Of a stretch of DNA of 64,000 nucleotides, positions 9,563 through 16,967 are shown piece after piece. A program made the translations under genes and the position numbers. Position 1 is the first letter of the stretch. Every line of letters begins with the position of its first letter. Source of the stretch: Flavobacteriales bacterium UBA7666 (GTDB lineage Bacteria; Bacteroidota; Bacteroidia; Flavobacteriales_D; Crocinitomicaceae). The notes under the pieces were generated by a model. It made no database searches and was not told the origin of the DNA. It saw only the letters and a list, made by a program, of their open reading frames with translations. The stretch spans positions 62,001-126,000 of the forward strand of contig DLHO01000025.1 in the NCBI GenBank assembly GCA_002483265.1, given 5' to 3'.

Positions 9563-9991
9563 ATGAAATTACTACTGCTAAAGGGAGCTCTCACTCTCAT
9601 GTTGGTAAAGATGAGTTTTGTGTCTTTCGGACAAACCGTCTCCCAACAATTAAATTCAGAAGAAATTGCAAATCGGGTTGCTTATGTGCACGGAAATGAT
9701 TTTGTTCTGAATAATCCGACACTTGTTACTGCATTCGGAGATGTGATGATGAATCGCATTGAATACAGTACTTCGCCTCAATCATTAGATGAAAAGTATC
9801 CTTTGCTTTCATCTTTCCCATTGATGGCAAAAGCCAATCCGGTAATTCAAGGGGCAGACTTTGCCAATTTCAACCTGAATACATTCAATCCGCTGGTATA
9901 TGATCTTGAATTCTTTTCGGATAAAACTCAAGTGATGCGTATTGACAATACCAATTACATCATGGTCATTAAACCTATTATAAGAAACTAA
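9563..9991 (+). CDS. Small exported protein, cassette C
   Basis: This 142-residue paralogue of the proteins at 3143 and 6321 belongs to no recognised family. It has a signal peptide ending near SFGQ, then ANRVAYVHGNDF, NNPTL, SSFPLMAKANP, FNPLVY and a C-terminal SDKTQVMRIDNTNY block. Similarity to the cassette B protein is higher than to cassette A. The stop codon is followed by two bases and then the ATG of the cassette C surface protein. Like its paralogues it lacks a T9SS domain and a lipobox. Its constant position and its sequence conservation beside variable adhesins suggest that it serves them, for example as a chaperone, plug or ligand. Nothing in the sequence shows which. Confidence 0.82.
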   Translation: MKLLLLKGALTLMLVKMSFVSFGQTVSQQLNSEEIANRVAYVHGNDFVLNNPTLVTAFGDVMMNRIEYSTSPQSLDEKYPLLSSFPLMAKANPVIQGADFANFNLNTFNPLVYDLEFFSDKTQVMRIDNTNYIMVIKPIIRN

Positions 9992-9993
9992 CC

Positions 9994-12558
9994 ATGAGAA
10001 AGATATTTAACATTAAAGCAATAGAAAATAAATACAGTCTATTAATTGGAGTATTTATTCTTAGTAATGTGAGTTGGTCCCAAGGTGGAAATACTCCATG
10101 TACAGCCACCGCAATAACTGAGTCTGCATCATGCTCATATAGTATTAGTGGAACCACAGTTGGAGCAACCTATCAAAACGATGCTGCCAATGGAGGTACC
10201 CCAACTTGTGCAAGTCCCGGAACTCCAGATGTTTGGTTTGTGTTCACAGCTGCGGCCACAGGAAATTATATAATCGATATGAATACCGGAACCATGACTG
10301 ATAGTGGTTTGGGGATATATGGTGGTGCGGCTTGTGGTTCATTGACGCAAATTGCTTGTGATGATGATGGTTCTTCGAATGGTACAATGTCCATGATTAC
10401 TGCATCGTTGACGGCTGGGACAACTTATTATTTGCGTGTTTGGTCTTATAGTTCGGGTACAGGAACTTTTAGCATGTGTGTTACTGCTCCGGCGGTTATG
10501 CCTCCGGGATCTATAGTCATGCCTACTTCAGGCAGCACATCTGCTTGTAGCGGAAATTTTTACGATGGTGGAGGATTGTCTGATTATTCTAATTCAGAGA
10601 CACGTGTATTTACGATTTGTCCCTCAACTGCCGGAGCAAAACTGAATATGGTATTCTCTGCTTTCCAAACGGAAGGTGTTGATTATCTAGAAGTTTTTGA
10701 TGGGAATTCAGTTGCGGCACCGTCTTTGGGAACATTTTCTGGCAGTACCAGCCCGGGTACGATTCAGGCCACACCAAGTAATGTTAGTGGCTGTTTAACA
10801 TTTCGATTTACTTCGGATGGATCAGTTGTTTATCCAGGGTGGGTAGCGGCAATTTCATGCATAGTTCCTTGTCAGACCATTACCTCTAACTGGGTGAGTT
10901 CGAATGAAGCTCCTGCAGGAGATGGGGTGATCCGGATTTGTCAAGGTCAAAGCATTAATTTGGTTGGAAGCGGAACCTTCGGAACTTCTGCTACAGGTGC
11001 AACTTATGCTTGGTCAATGGGGAATGGAGTAACTGTAAGCGGGGCGAATATCAATTATACTTATCCGGCTGTTGGAAGTTATTTGGCGAACTTGGTTATT
11101 ACCGATCCAAGTGGATGTACCAATACGAATTCCATCAATCGGAATATCCAAGTTTCGACGACACCAACAATTTCAACTTCTGCCACACCGTCTACACTTT
11201 GTACAAATCAAACCTCAGCATTAGCAGCAACGGTTACCATGAATCCTTATACAGTGAATTGTACACCACCTGTTTCAGGTACTACCTTCTTGCCGGATGG
11301 ATCGGGAGCTTCTTATTCCACTTCGATAACTACGAATTGTTATAGTCCGACAGCAACAGTTACGGCTGCTACTGATATCACGAATATTTGTTTGAATATG
11401 GAGCATTCCTATTCGGGTGATTTATCCATGCAGATTATCTGTCCTAATGGACAGAGTGTAAGTTTAATAACCTATCCAGCGGGAACAGGGTCAGCTAATT
11501 TAGGGACACCTTGGGCAACTGCTACAGTGGATGGAAGTTCGGCTACAACCACACCGGGTGTAGGAGCCAATTACTGTTTCTCCACAGGGGGAACGTCATG
11601 GGCTACCGGATCTGTTGCCGGAGCTACTTTTGTAAGTGGAAATGGTCCGGGAACTTATACAGATTCTTATATGCCTGCAGGAACCTATGCACCTATGCAG
11701 AGTTTTGCTGGTTTGGTAGGCTGCCCATTAAATGGGAACTGGACAATTTCAGTTACGGATAATCTGGCATCTGATAATGGATACATCTTTAACTGGGATA
11801 TCAATTTCAGCGCAGCATTATTATCTGCATCCTCATTTACACCGACAATTGTTTCACAAGGATGGGTAGCAGCACCAACACTTTCGAATGTGAATGCAAC
11901 AACAGCAAATGTTACTCCAACCAATCAGGGAACACCTTGTTTTACTTATAGTGTGACGGATAATTTCGGATGTACTTATACGGCTCCACAATGTATTACT
12001 GTGAATTGTGGTACTTCATTGCCAATAGGTCTGGTAAGTTTTGAAGCAACAGCAGTAAACAATAGTTCAGTAAGATTGAACTGGGAAACAAGTTCAGAGC
12101 AAAACAATGATTATTTCGTAATTGAAAGATCAGTTAGCGGAGCTGATGGCTGGGAACAAATTGGTACGGTAGACGGAGCAGGAAATTCTCAAACTTCGCT
12201 TTATTATGCTGATGTTGATCAGATGCCTTTAAACGGGGTTTCTTATTACCGATTGAAACAGATTGATTTCAATGGTCAGGAGCGGGTCCACGAAATGGAA
12301 TCTGTTTACATTGATATTGCTGGAGTAAGTGATTTGGTTATTTTCCCGAATCCTGCAACAGATTTGGTAACCTTGAAAGGTGATATCGTTTCGCTAAGTA
12401 CGTTTAAATTATTGAATGCAATGGGTCAGGATATTCGAATGAACGTTTCTTCTTACAAACAAGCTGATGGTACTTTGGTGCTGGATATTTCCTCTTTGAG
12501 ATCAGGTGTTTATATGATTAAAAACGGTTCCAAAGTATATTCTTTGGTAAAGCAATAA
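9994..12558 (+). CDS. T9SS-sorted modular surface protein, cassette C
   Basis: This 854-residue secreted protein has a signal peptide (about 1-30). Its N-terminal module (about 31-169) resembles bacterial pre-peptidase C-terminal domains, with DVWFVFTAAATGNY early and TTYYLRVWSYSSGTGTF late. One CUB-like domain (about 173-290), a PKD-like domain (about 292-384), a P-like domain (about 417-607), a fibronectin-like segment and a type A T9SS sorting domain (about 781-854) follow. From the PKD domain on, the protein aligns closely with cassettes A and B, so the three differ mainly by the module at the exposed N-terminus. Ligand and role are unknown; surface binding is inferred. A strong terminator closes the cluster. 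Confidence 0.85.
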   Translation: MRKIFNIKAIENKYSLLIGVFILSNVSWSQGGNTPCTATAITESASCSYSISGTTVGATYQNDAANGGTPTCASPGTPDVWFVFTAAATGNYIIDMNTGTMTDSGLGIYGGAACGSLTQIACDDDGSSNGTMSMITASLTAGTTYYLRVWSYSSGTGTFSMCVTAPAVMPPGSIVMPTSGSTSACSGNFYDGGGLSDYSNSETRVFTICPSTAGAKLNMVFSAFQTEGVDYLEVFDGNSVAAPSLGTFSGSTSPGTIQATPSNVSGCLTFRFTSDGSVVYPGWVAAISCIVPCQTITSNWVSSNEAPAGDGVIRICQGQSINLVGSGTFGTSATGATYAWSMGNGVTVSGANINYTYPAVGSYLANLVITDPSGCTNTNSINRNIQVSTTPTISTSATPSTLCTNQTSALAATVTMNPYTVNCTPPVSGTTFLPDGSGASYSTSITTNCYSPTATVTAATDITNICLNMEHSYSGDLSMQIICPNGQSVSLITYPAGTGSANLGTPWATATVDGSSATTTPGVGANYCFSTGGTSWATGSVAGATFVSGNGPGTYTDSYMPAGTYAPMQSFAGLVGCPLNGNWTISVTDNLASDNGYIFNWDINFSAALLSASSFTPTIVSQGWVAAPTLSNVNATTANVTPTNQGTPCFTYSVTDNFGCTYTAPQCITVNCGTSLPIGLVSFEATAVNNSSVRLNWETSSEQNNDYFVIERSVSGADGWEQIGTVDGAGNSQTSLYYADVDQMPLNGVSYYRLKQIDFNGQERVHEMESVYIDIAGVSDLVIFPNPATDLVTLKGDIVSLSTFKLLNAMGQDIRMNVSSYKQADGTLVLDISSLRSGVYMIKNGSKVYSLVKQ

Positions 12559-12575
12559 ATCAAATTTAAATCCAT

Positions 12576-12609
12576 AAAAAAGGCCGGTTGTAAGAATCGG
12601 CCTTTTTTT
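12576..12609 (+). terminator. Intrinsic terminator after cassette C
   Basis: A stem of about 14 bp (AGGCCGGTT pairing with AATCGGCCT plus flanking A/T pairs, one G-T pair) has a 5-base loop and ends in seven T. It lies 17 bases after the stop. Confidence 0.85.
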
Positions 12610-12678
12610 GTTTTGATAACAACCCATGCACCTTTCATTTGAAATTTATTCCCTATTTTGTGATCAAATAATGGAAAG

Positions 12679-13074
12679 ATGAAAAATCTGATTGGAGTAT
12701 TACTTGGTTTATTCTTGTTGAGTAGTGTGGTTTCTTGCGGAGCTAAGGAAGAAGAAAAAGTAGATGTTGGAGTAGAGCAAAATACCCCCGAGTATAAAGC
12801 GTATAATTTGGTTCAGAATTTGGAAATTGTTCGGGAATTGAAAGAACATGCAGAAGCAAAGAATCAATCAATTTCGTTGAAATTAAGTAAGGAGAGACTG
12901 AATGGGAAAAATGGGTTCTATTGGTTTCAGGCCATTCAACATATCGGGACTTCCAGTATCGTAAAGATGAATATCAAAGTACGTGAAGACTCGTTTAAAG
13001 TTGCTATTATGGATGAAGACACCGGTTTTGATCTTACTCCTGAAGAATATAAAAAGAAATTTCCGCTTAAGTAG
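12679..13074 (+). CDS. Small lipoprotein of unknown function
   Basis: This 131-residue protein has a lipoprotein signal peptide: MKN, a hydrophobic stretch, then the lipobox VVSC with the lipidated cysteine at residue 20. The mature part is charged, with a predicted compact fold and no motif I recognise. It is isolated: a terminator lies before it, and the convergent phosphorylase gene follows 28 bases after its stop. It is probably anchored in the outer or inner membrane facing the periplasm. Confidence 0.7.
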   Translation: MKNLIGVLLGLFLLSSVVSCGAKEEEKVDVGVEQNTPEYKAYNLVQNLEIVRELKEHAEAKNQSISLKLSKERLNGKNGFYWFQAIQHIGTSSIVKMNIKVREDSFKVAIMDEDTGFDLTPEEYKKKFPLK

Positions 13075-13079
13075 TTAAT

Positions 13080-13123
13080 TTTAGATTCGGTCTAGTACAT
13101 ATTTAGATTCGGTCTAGTACATA
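13080..13123. repeat. 22-bp tandem duplication at a gene end
   Basis: Two identical head-to-tail 22-base units (13080-13101 and 13102-13123) carry the last codons and the stop codon of the phosphorylase on the minus strand. The copy beyond the stop is a non-coding duplicate of the 3' end of the gene. Confidence 0.9.
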
Positions 13124-13966
13124 TTCAATCAATCCATTCATTTCGGATTCATATCCCTTACTGAATTCCATGCGTGGTCTGTTCGCAATACCCAAACAAA
13201 TGGTAATGCATTCATGTCCCATTGCTTTTCCAAGTGCAAATAGTGCAGAGCTCTCCATTTCAAAATTGACCACCCGGTGATTTTCGAAAGCAAATTGCTC
13301 CAGTTTTTCGTTGACTTCTGAAGTTCTTGTACCTAAGCGGAGTGATCTTCCTTGCGGAGCATAAAAACCTGAACTTGTTACGGTAATTCCTTTATGAACG
13401 TTTTCACCTTCCAGTTTTTTCGATAGTAACGCGGAAGCTTCTGAACAATAAGGTGCAATTTCATTTGGGAATCCTACGAATTTATCCAATGAGCTTGCAA
13501 TGGATTTTTCTTCTGAGCTAAATTCAATCGGGTAGAAGTGCGCTACATTGTCAATTCCAATGGCGTGGCTCGATAAAATATAACTATGCACATCGATATC
13601 TGCCTGAAGAATTCCACAGGTTCCAATGCGAATTAAATTCAAGGAAGTCAGTTTCGGTTGGTTCTCGCGCTTCTTCAGATCAATGTTTACGAGAGCATCC
13701 AATTCATTGATTACAATGTCAATATTATCCGTTCCAATACCTGTTGAAAGAGCCGTTACACGCTTTCCTTTATAGGTTCCGGTGTGACAAACAAACTCCC
13801 GGTGTTTCGATTGATGCGTAATTTCATCAAAAAAAGCTGAAATAGAAGAAACACGATCCTGATCCCCAACAAGTAAAATCGTGTGTGCAAGGTTCTCCGG
13901 AGAAATTCCCAAATGATAGACATTTCCCTTTGAATCCAATACCAGTTCTGACGCAGGATATTTCAT
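13103..13966 (-). CDS. udp: Nucleoside phosphorylase, uridine phosphorylase type
   Basis: This 287-residue protein of the PNP/UDP phosphorylase family cleaves a nucleoside with phosphate to free base and (deoxy)ribose-1-phosphate in the salvage pathway. Visible motifs are the phosphate-binding STGIGTDN loop (about residues 94-101), the RIGTCG strand, and the signature NFEMESSALFALGK, in which the Met-Glu-Ser triad binds ribose. MES followed by SA is closest to uridine phosphorylases, but substrate choice between uridine and purine nucleosides is not certain. The gene converges on the lipoprotein gene at 12679. Its last codons lie inside a 22-bp tandem duplication. Confidence 0.82.
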   Translation of the reverse strand: MKYPASELVLDSKGNVYHLGISPENLAHTILLVGDQDRVSSISAFFDEITHQSKHREFVCHTGTYKGKRVTALSTGIGTDNIDIVINELDALVNIDLKKRENQPKLTSLNLIRIGTCGILQADIDVHSYILSSHAIGIDNVAHFYPIEFSSEEKSIASSLDKFVGFPNEIAPYCSEASALLSKKLEGENVHKGITVTSSGFYAPQGRSLRLGTRTSEVNEKLEQFAFENHRVVNFEMESSALFALGKAMGHECITICLGIANRPRMEFSKGYESEMNGLIEYVLDRI

Positions 13967-13969
13967 TGT

Positions 13970-14090
13970 AATTGAGAATTGAAAATGTAAAATTGAAAAG
14001 TTAGATCTGAAAATGTAAAATTGAAAGTAGCCTGACTAAATAAATCTTTTAGGAAAGTCAATTCTTATCCATTCTCAATTCTCCCTTCTA
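13970..14090. repeat. Intergenic AATTGAAAATG-type repeats
   Basis: The gap between the phosphorylase and DUF4197 genes contains two copies of GAAAATGTAAAATTGAAA (13981-13998 and 14009-14026) and an opposed ATTCTCAATT near its other end. Related words occur at 38335-38455. The function is unknown; the arrangement is partly palindromic. Confidence 0.5.
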
Positions 14091-14092
14091 AA

Positions 14093-14830
14093 TTATTTCT
14101 TGATACTTCCGAATACTTTAGAAAGCAAATCTGTAACACGTGCAGCAGGATCTTTGCGGATCTTGTTTTCCTCCTTTTCTACCATTTGGAACAGTCCTGA
14201 AATAGCTCTTTCTGTAATGTATTGATTCAGATCGGGATTGATTTTTTCACCGCCTGTCAAATTCATTGCGCTGTTGTATTTCGTAATAATCGGATTCCAG
14301 TATTCTGTCAATTTAACTTTAGAAATAGCGTCTTTCACCTTTGGAGAAAATGCTGTAACCAATTTAGAAGTTGTATTGTCTTTCAGGAAGCGGGTTGCTG
14401 CCCCATCACCACCATTCAAAATGCTGAATCCGTCTGAAATACTCATGTTCAGGATTGCATCTTTGAAAATAGGTAATGCTTCTTTTGTTGCTTCCTCTGC
14501 TGCTCTGTTTAGAGTTGTTTCAAATTTTTCAACCTGAGATCCCAATCCCCAATCCATAGCTTTTTGTCTTACTTTCAAGGCATCGGGAGGGAAGGGTAAG
14601 CGGATTGCATCATTTTTCAGGAAACCATCCGTTATAGAGGTTAAATTCACTGAGTTTTGAATTCCAACGGTTAATGCTTCTTTTAAACCGGAAATAACTT
14701 CTGAATTTGTTAAAGCAGGAGTTGTATTTGTTCCGGTATTTAATGCGCCTGCAGCTTCTTTTACCGTTTCACATGCTTGTAAACCTATCATAATAGTTCC
14801 TAAAGCCAAGATTCTTGTGAATTTTCTCAT
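14093..14830 (-). CDS. DUF4197 lipoprotein
   Basis: This 245-residue exported lipoprotein of the DUF4197 family has no known biochemical role. The signal peptide MRKFTRILALG ends in a lipobox with the cysteine at residue 20 (GLQAC). Family hallmarks are GLKEALTVGI, the FLKNDAIRLPFP segment, LNRAAEEAT, LNGGDGAATRFLK and the C-terminal EENKIRKDPAARVTDLL. A longer frame runs up to 14995 but would put 55 residues before the lipoprotein signal and overlap cinA, so the ATG at 14830 was chosen. It is transcribed divergently from cinA, with 58 bases between the start codons and a good promoter in the gap. Confidence 0.88.
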   Translation of the reverse strand: MRKFTRILALGTIMIGLQACETVKEAAGALNTGTNTTPALTNSEVISGLKEALTVGIQNSVNLTSITDGFLKNDAIRLPFPPDALKVRQKAMDWGLGSQVEKFETTLNRAAEEATKEALPIFKDAILNMSISDGFSILNGGDGAATRFLKDNTTSKLVTAFSPKVKDAISKVKLTEYWNPIITKYNSAMNLTGGEKINPDLNQYITERAISGLFQMVEKEENKIRKDPAARVTDLLSKVFGSIKK

Positions 14831-14847
14831 GGATAATTTTTTATGTT

Positions 14848-14878
14848 CAAACTTAAGAATAATTTTGTCTAAGCTCAA
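14848..14878 (-). promoter_or_regulatory. Promoter of the DUF4197 gene
   Basis: Read on the minus strand, TTG (14876-14878), 20 bases, then TAAGTTTG (14848-14855) fit the Bacteroidota promoter consensus exactly. The element is 17 bases from the start codon. Confidence 0.65.
14860..14867 (+). promoter_or_regulatory. Likely -7 element of cinA
   Basis: TAATTTTG matches TAnnTTTG and lies 21 bases before the cinA ATG. It overlaps the spacer of the divergent DUF4197 promoter, so the two promoters share DNA and may compete. Confidence 0.5.
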
Positions 14879-14888
14879 AAACAGTACC

Positions 14889-16145
14889 ATGATTAATGTT
14901 GAAATAATTTCTATCGGAGATGAACTCTTAATTGGACAGACAATTAATACGAACGCTTCGTGGATGGGTGCACAGTTGGCAGCTAACGGAATCAAGGTTT
15001 CTCATGTGGTGACAATCTCAGATACCTGGGAAGCAATTACGGGGGCTTTGCAAGAAGCAGATAAAAGAAGTCAGGTGGTTTTGATCACCGGAGGACTAGG
15101 CCCGACCAAGGATGATATTACGAAACAAGTTCTTTGTTCTTACTTCGATACGAAGTTGGTATTGAACGAGTCTGTTTTAAATCATGTGGAATCATTCTTT
15201 ATTAAAAGGAACCGACCGATGCTGGAAGTAAACAAAATGCAGGCAATGGTTCCTGAAGCTTGTGAGGTTTTGTTTAATGAGCAAGGAACTGCTCCGGGAA
15301 TGTTATTTGAAAAGAACGAAACTATTTTTGTTTCCATGCCGGGTGTTCCTTACGAGATGAAGTATTTGATGGAAGCACATGTCATTCCGCGTTTAAGAGC
15401 GAAATTTCCTTTAAAGAAATTGGTCCAGAAAACTTATTTGACTCAAGGGATCGGAGAATCGTTTTTAGCAGAAAAATTGAGTGATTGGGAAAACCATTTG
15501 CGGGATGAAGGATTGGATTTAGCTTATTTACCTTCTCCGGGAATGGTGAAATTGCGAATCAGTTCCAGTTCAGGGGATCAAGATCGTGTTGCGCATTACG
15601 GAGAGGAATTGAAAAAGATGATCCCGGTTTATTTATACGGGGAGGAAGAAGAAACATTACCTGAAGTAGTTGGTAAGTTGTTGACAGTTAAAGGAGAAAC
15701 GATTGGGACAGTTGAAAGTTGCACCGGTGGAAGCATCATGGCAAGTTTAACAAGTGTTTCAGGTTCTTCCGCTTATGTGCTTGGAGGATTCATTACTTAC
15801 AGCAACGACTTAAAGATAAAATTGGCTCATGTCGGTTCGGAAACTTTGGAAGATTTTGGAGCAGTCTCAGAAGAGACAGTTCTTGAAATGGCAGCAGGGG
15901 GTAAGAAGGAATTGGGTGTTGACTGGTGTATTTCGGTTTCTGGAATTGCAGGTCCTTTGGGTGGCAGTGACGAGAAGCCGGTTGGTACGGTTTGGATTGC
16001 AATTGATGGTCCGAAGAGTAAAATTTCCCGAAAATTTTTATTTGGAACAGACAGACAAAGAACGGTGCAAATGACAGTGCTAACTGCTTTAAACTTGTTG
16101 CGTTGCGAAATTTTAGGAATAAATATTGAAAAAAAGCAAGATTAA
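14889..16145 (+). CDS. cinA: CinA family protein, NMN deamidase type
   Basis: This 418-residue protein has the two-domain CinA layout. The N-terminal MoCF-like domain starts VEIISIGDELLIGQ and contains TGGLGPTKDD. The C-terminal PncC domain (about 260-415) has ESCTGG and the GFITYSN strand. The C-terminal domain of characterised members hydrolyses nicotinamide mononucleotide to nicotinate mononucleotide in pyridine nucleotide recycling, and the N-terminal domain is an ADP-ribose pyrophosphatase in some. The frame is open from an ATG at 14817, but the extra 24 residues would overlap the divergent gene, so the ATG at 14889 is used. Despite its name, a role in competence is not implied here. Confidence 0.92.
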   Translation: MINVEIISIGDELLIGQTINTNASWMGAQLAANGIKVSHVVTISDTWEAITGALQEADKRSQVVLITGGLGPTKDDITKQVLCSYFDTKLVLNESVLNHVESFFIKRNRPMLEVNKMQAMVPEACEVLFNEQGTAPGMLFEKNETIFVSMPGVPYEMKYLMEAHVIPRLRAKFPLKKLVQKTYLTQGIGESFLAEKLSDWENHLRDEGLDLAYLPSPGMVKLRISSSSGDQDRVAHYGEELKKMIPVYLYGEEEETLPEVVGKLLTVKGETIGTVESCTGGSIMASLTSVSGSSAYVLGGFITYSNDLKIKLAHVGSETLEDFGAVSEETVLEMAAGGKKELGVDWCISVSGIAGPLGGSDEKPVGTVWIAIDGPKSKISRKFLFGTDRQRTVQMTVLTALNLLRCEILGINIEKKQD

Positions 16146-16147
16146 TG

Positions 16148-16178
16148 TTGCTTAATTGTGGGAATATGCTTTTCTTTG
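16148..16178 (+). promoter_or_regulatory. Promoter of rpmB operon
   Basis: TTG (16148-16150), 20 bases, then TTTCTTTG (16171-16178) differ from the Bacteroidota consensus at one base of the -7 element. The start codon of rpmB is 35 bases downstream. Confidence 0.5.
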
Positions 16179-16212
16179 CACCCGCTTTTAGAATAAGGAA
16201 AAATAAAATACA

Positions 16213-16449
16213 ATGTCACGAGTTTGTCAGATCACAGGAAAGTCGGTAATGGTAGGGAACAATGTTTCTCACTCAAATCGCAAAACAAAACGCAAGTTTT
16301 ACCCGAACTTGTTAACTAAGAAGTTCTATATACCAGAAGACGATATGTATGTTACATTGAAGATTTCTGCGTCAGCTTTGAGAACTATTAATAAGAAAGG
16401 TATTTCTGCGTGTTTGAAAGAAGCACGTGAAAAAGGTTTTTTAAAGTAA
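16213..16449 (+). CDS. rpmB: 50S ribosomal protein L28
   Basis: This 78-residue protein is a component of the large ribosomal subunit. The N-terminus MSRVCQITGKSVMVGNNVSH and the central NRKTKRKFYPNL are typical of bacterial L28. It heads a short operon with rpmG and the DUF4295 gene, the usual arrangement in Bacteroidota. Confidence 0.97.
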   Translation: MSRVCQITGKSVMVGNNVSHSNRKTKRKFYPNLLTKKFYIPEDDMYVTLKISASALRTINKKGISACLKEAREKGFLK

Positions 16450-16496
16450 ATCCGGATTCGGTCACGAAAGTGGTTCGATCATAAAGAATTAAGAAA

Positions 16497-16685
16497 ATGG
16501 CTAAGAAAGCAAAAGGAAATAGAATCCAGGTTATTTTAGAGTGTACTGAACACAAAGAGTCTGGAATGGCGGGAACTTCTCGTTACATATCGATGAAGAA
16601 TCGCAAGAACACTCCTGATCGTTTGGAAATTAAAAAATTCAACCCGATCTTGAAGCGTTATACTCTTCATAAAGAAATTAAATAA
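16497..16685 (+). CDS. rpmG: 50S ribosomal protein L33
   Basis: This 62-residue large-subunit ribosomal protein has the typical start AKKAKGNRIQVILECTEHK and the SRYISMKNRKNTPDRLEIKK segment. Only one of the four zinc-ribbon cysteines of the C+ form is present, so it is the zinc-free form. It lies 47 bases after rpmB and 48 bases before the DUF4295 gene. Confidence 0.97.
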   Translation: MAKKAKGNRIQVILECTEHKESGMAGTSRYISMKNRKNTPDRLEIKKFNPILKRYTLHKEIK

Positions 16686-16687
16686 GA

Positions 16688-16705
16688 AATCCGCCGCGGC
16701 GGATT
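16688..16705. repeat. 18-bp GC-rich perfect palindrome
   Basis: AATCCGCCGCGGCGGATT is its own reverse complement and lies just after the rpmG stop codon, inside the operon. There is no T run, so it is not a normal terminator. It could be an RNA processing or stabilising hairpin, or a protein site. Confidence 0.7.
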
Positions 16706-16733
16706 GATTTGATAACATAAAAAAAATTAAGTC

Positions 16734-16883
16734 ATGGCTAAGAAAGTAGTAGCATCCCTACAAAAAGGTGGAGGAAAAGAGCATACGAAAGTAATCAAGA
16801 TGGTTAAGTCTGATAAAGGTTCTTTCACATTCAAAGAAGAAATTGTACACAACGATAAAGTAAAAGAGTGGTTCAATAAATAA
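16734..16883 (+). CDS. DUF4295 small basic protein
   Basis: This 49-residue lysine-rich protein starts MAKKVVASLQKGGGKEHTKV and ends VKEWFNK. It belongs to DUF4295, a family of about 50 residues found in Bacteroidota immediately after rpmG and before ftsY, as here. Its basic charge and ribosomal-operon position suggest binding to the ribosome or RNA, but no function is established. A terminator follows it. Confidence 0.9.
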   Translation: MAKKVVASLQKGGGKEHTKVIKMVKSDKGSFTFKEEIVHNDKVKEWFNK

Positions 16884-16918
16884 CCCAATTCTTTAAGTTG
16901 TAAACTCGATATTGTTTT

Positions 16919-16950
16919 AAAACCTCTTCGCCTTCGCGGAGGGGTTTTTT
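16919..16950 (+). terminator. Intrinsic terminator of the ribosomal operon
   Basis: An AACCTC arm and a GAGGGGTT arm enclose a nested CGC-CTTC-GCG hairpin, followed by eight T. It separates the rpmB operon from ftsY. Confidence 0.8.
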
Positions 16951-16955
16951 TTATG

Positions 16956-16963
16956 TATTTTTG
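16956..16963 (+). promoter_or_regulatory. Likely -7 element of ftsY
   Basis: TATTTTTG matches TAnnTTTG, with TTC 20 bases upstream (16933-16935). It ends only four bases before the ftsY ATG, so the transcript would have almost no leader. Confidence 0.45.
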
Positions 16964-16967
16964 AACT

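Noticed and set aside
9285..9566. 93-residue plus-strand frame between cassettes B and C
   Set aside because: It starts with TTG, has AT-rich low-complexity composition, overlaps a terminator and the conserved upstream block, and resembles nothing.
11010..11345. 111-residue frame inside adhesin C, with parallels in the other large genes
   Set aside because: It is a shifted-frame reading of a gene with strong domain evidence.
14831..14995. Extended N-terminus of the DUF4197 protein
   Set aside because: It would place 55 residues before a clear lipoprotein signal and cover the cinA start and both promoters.
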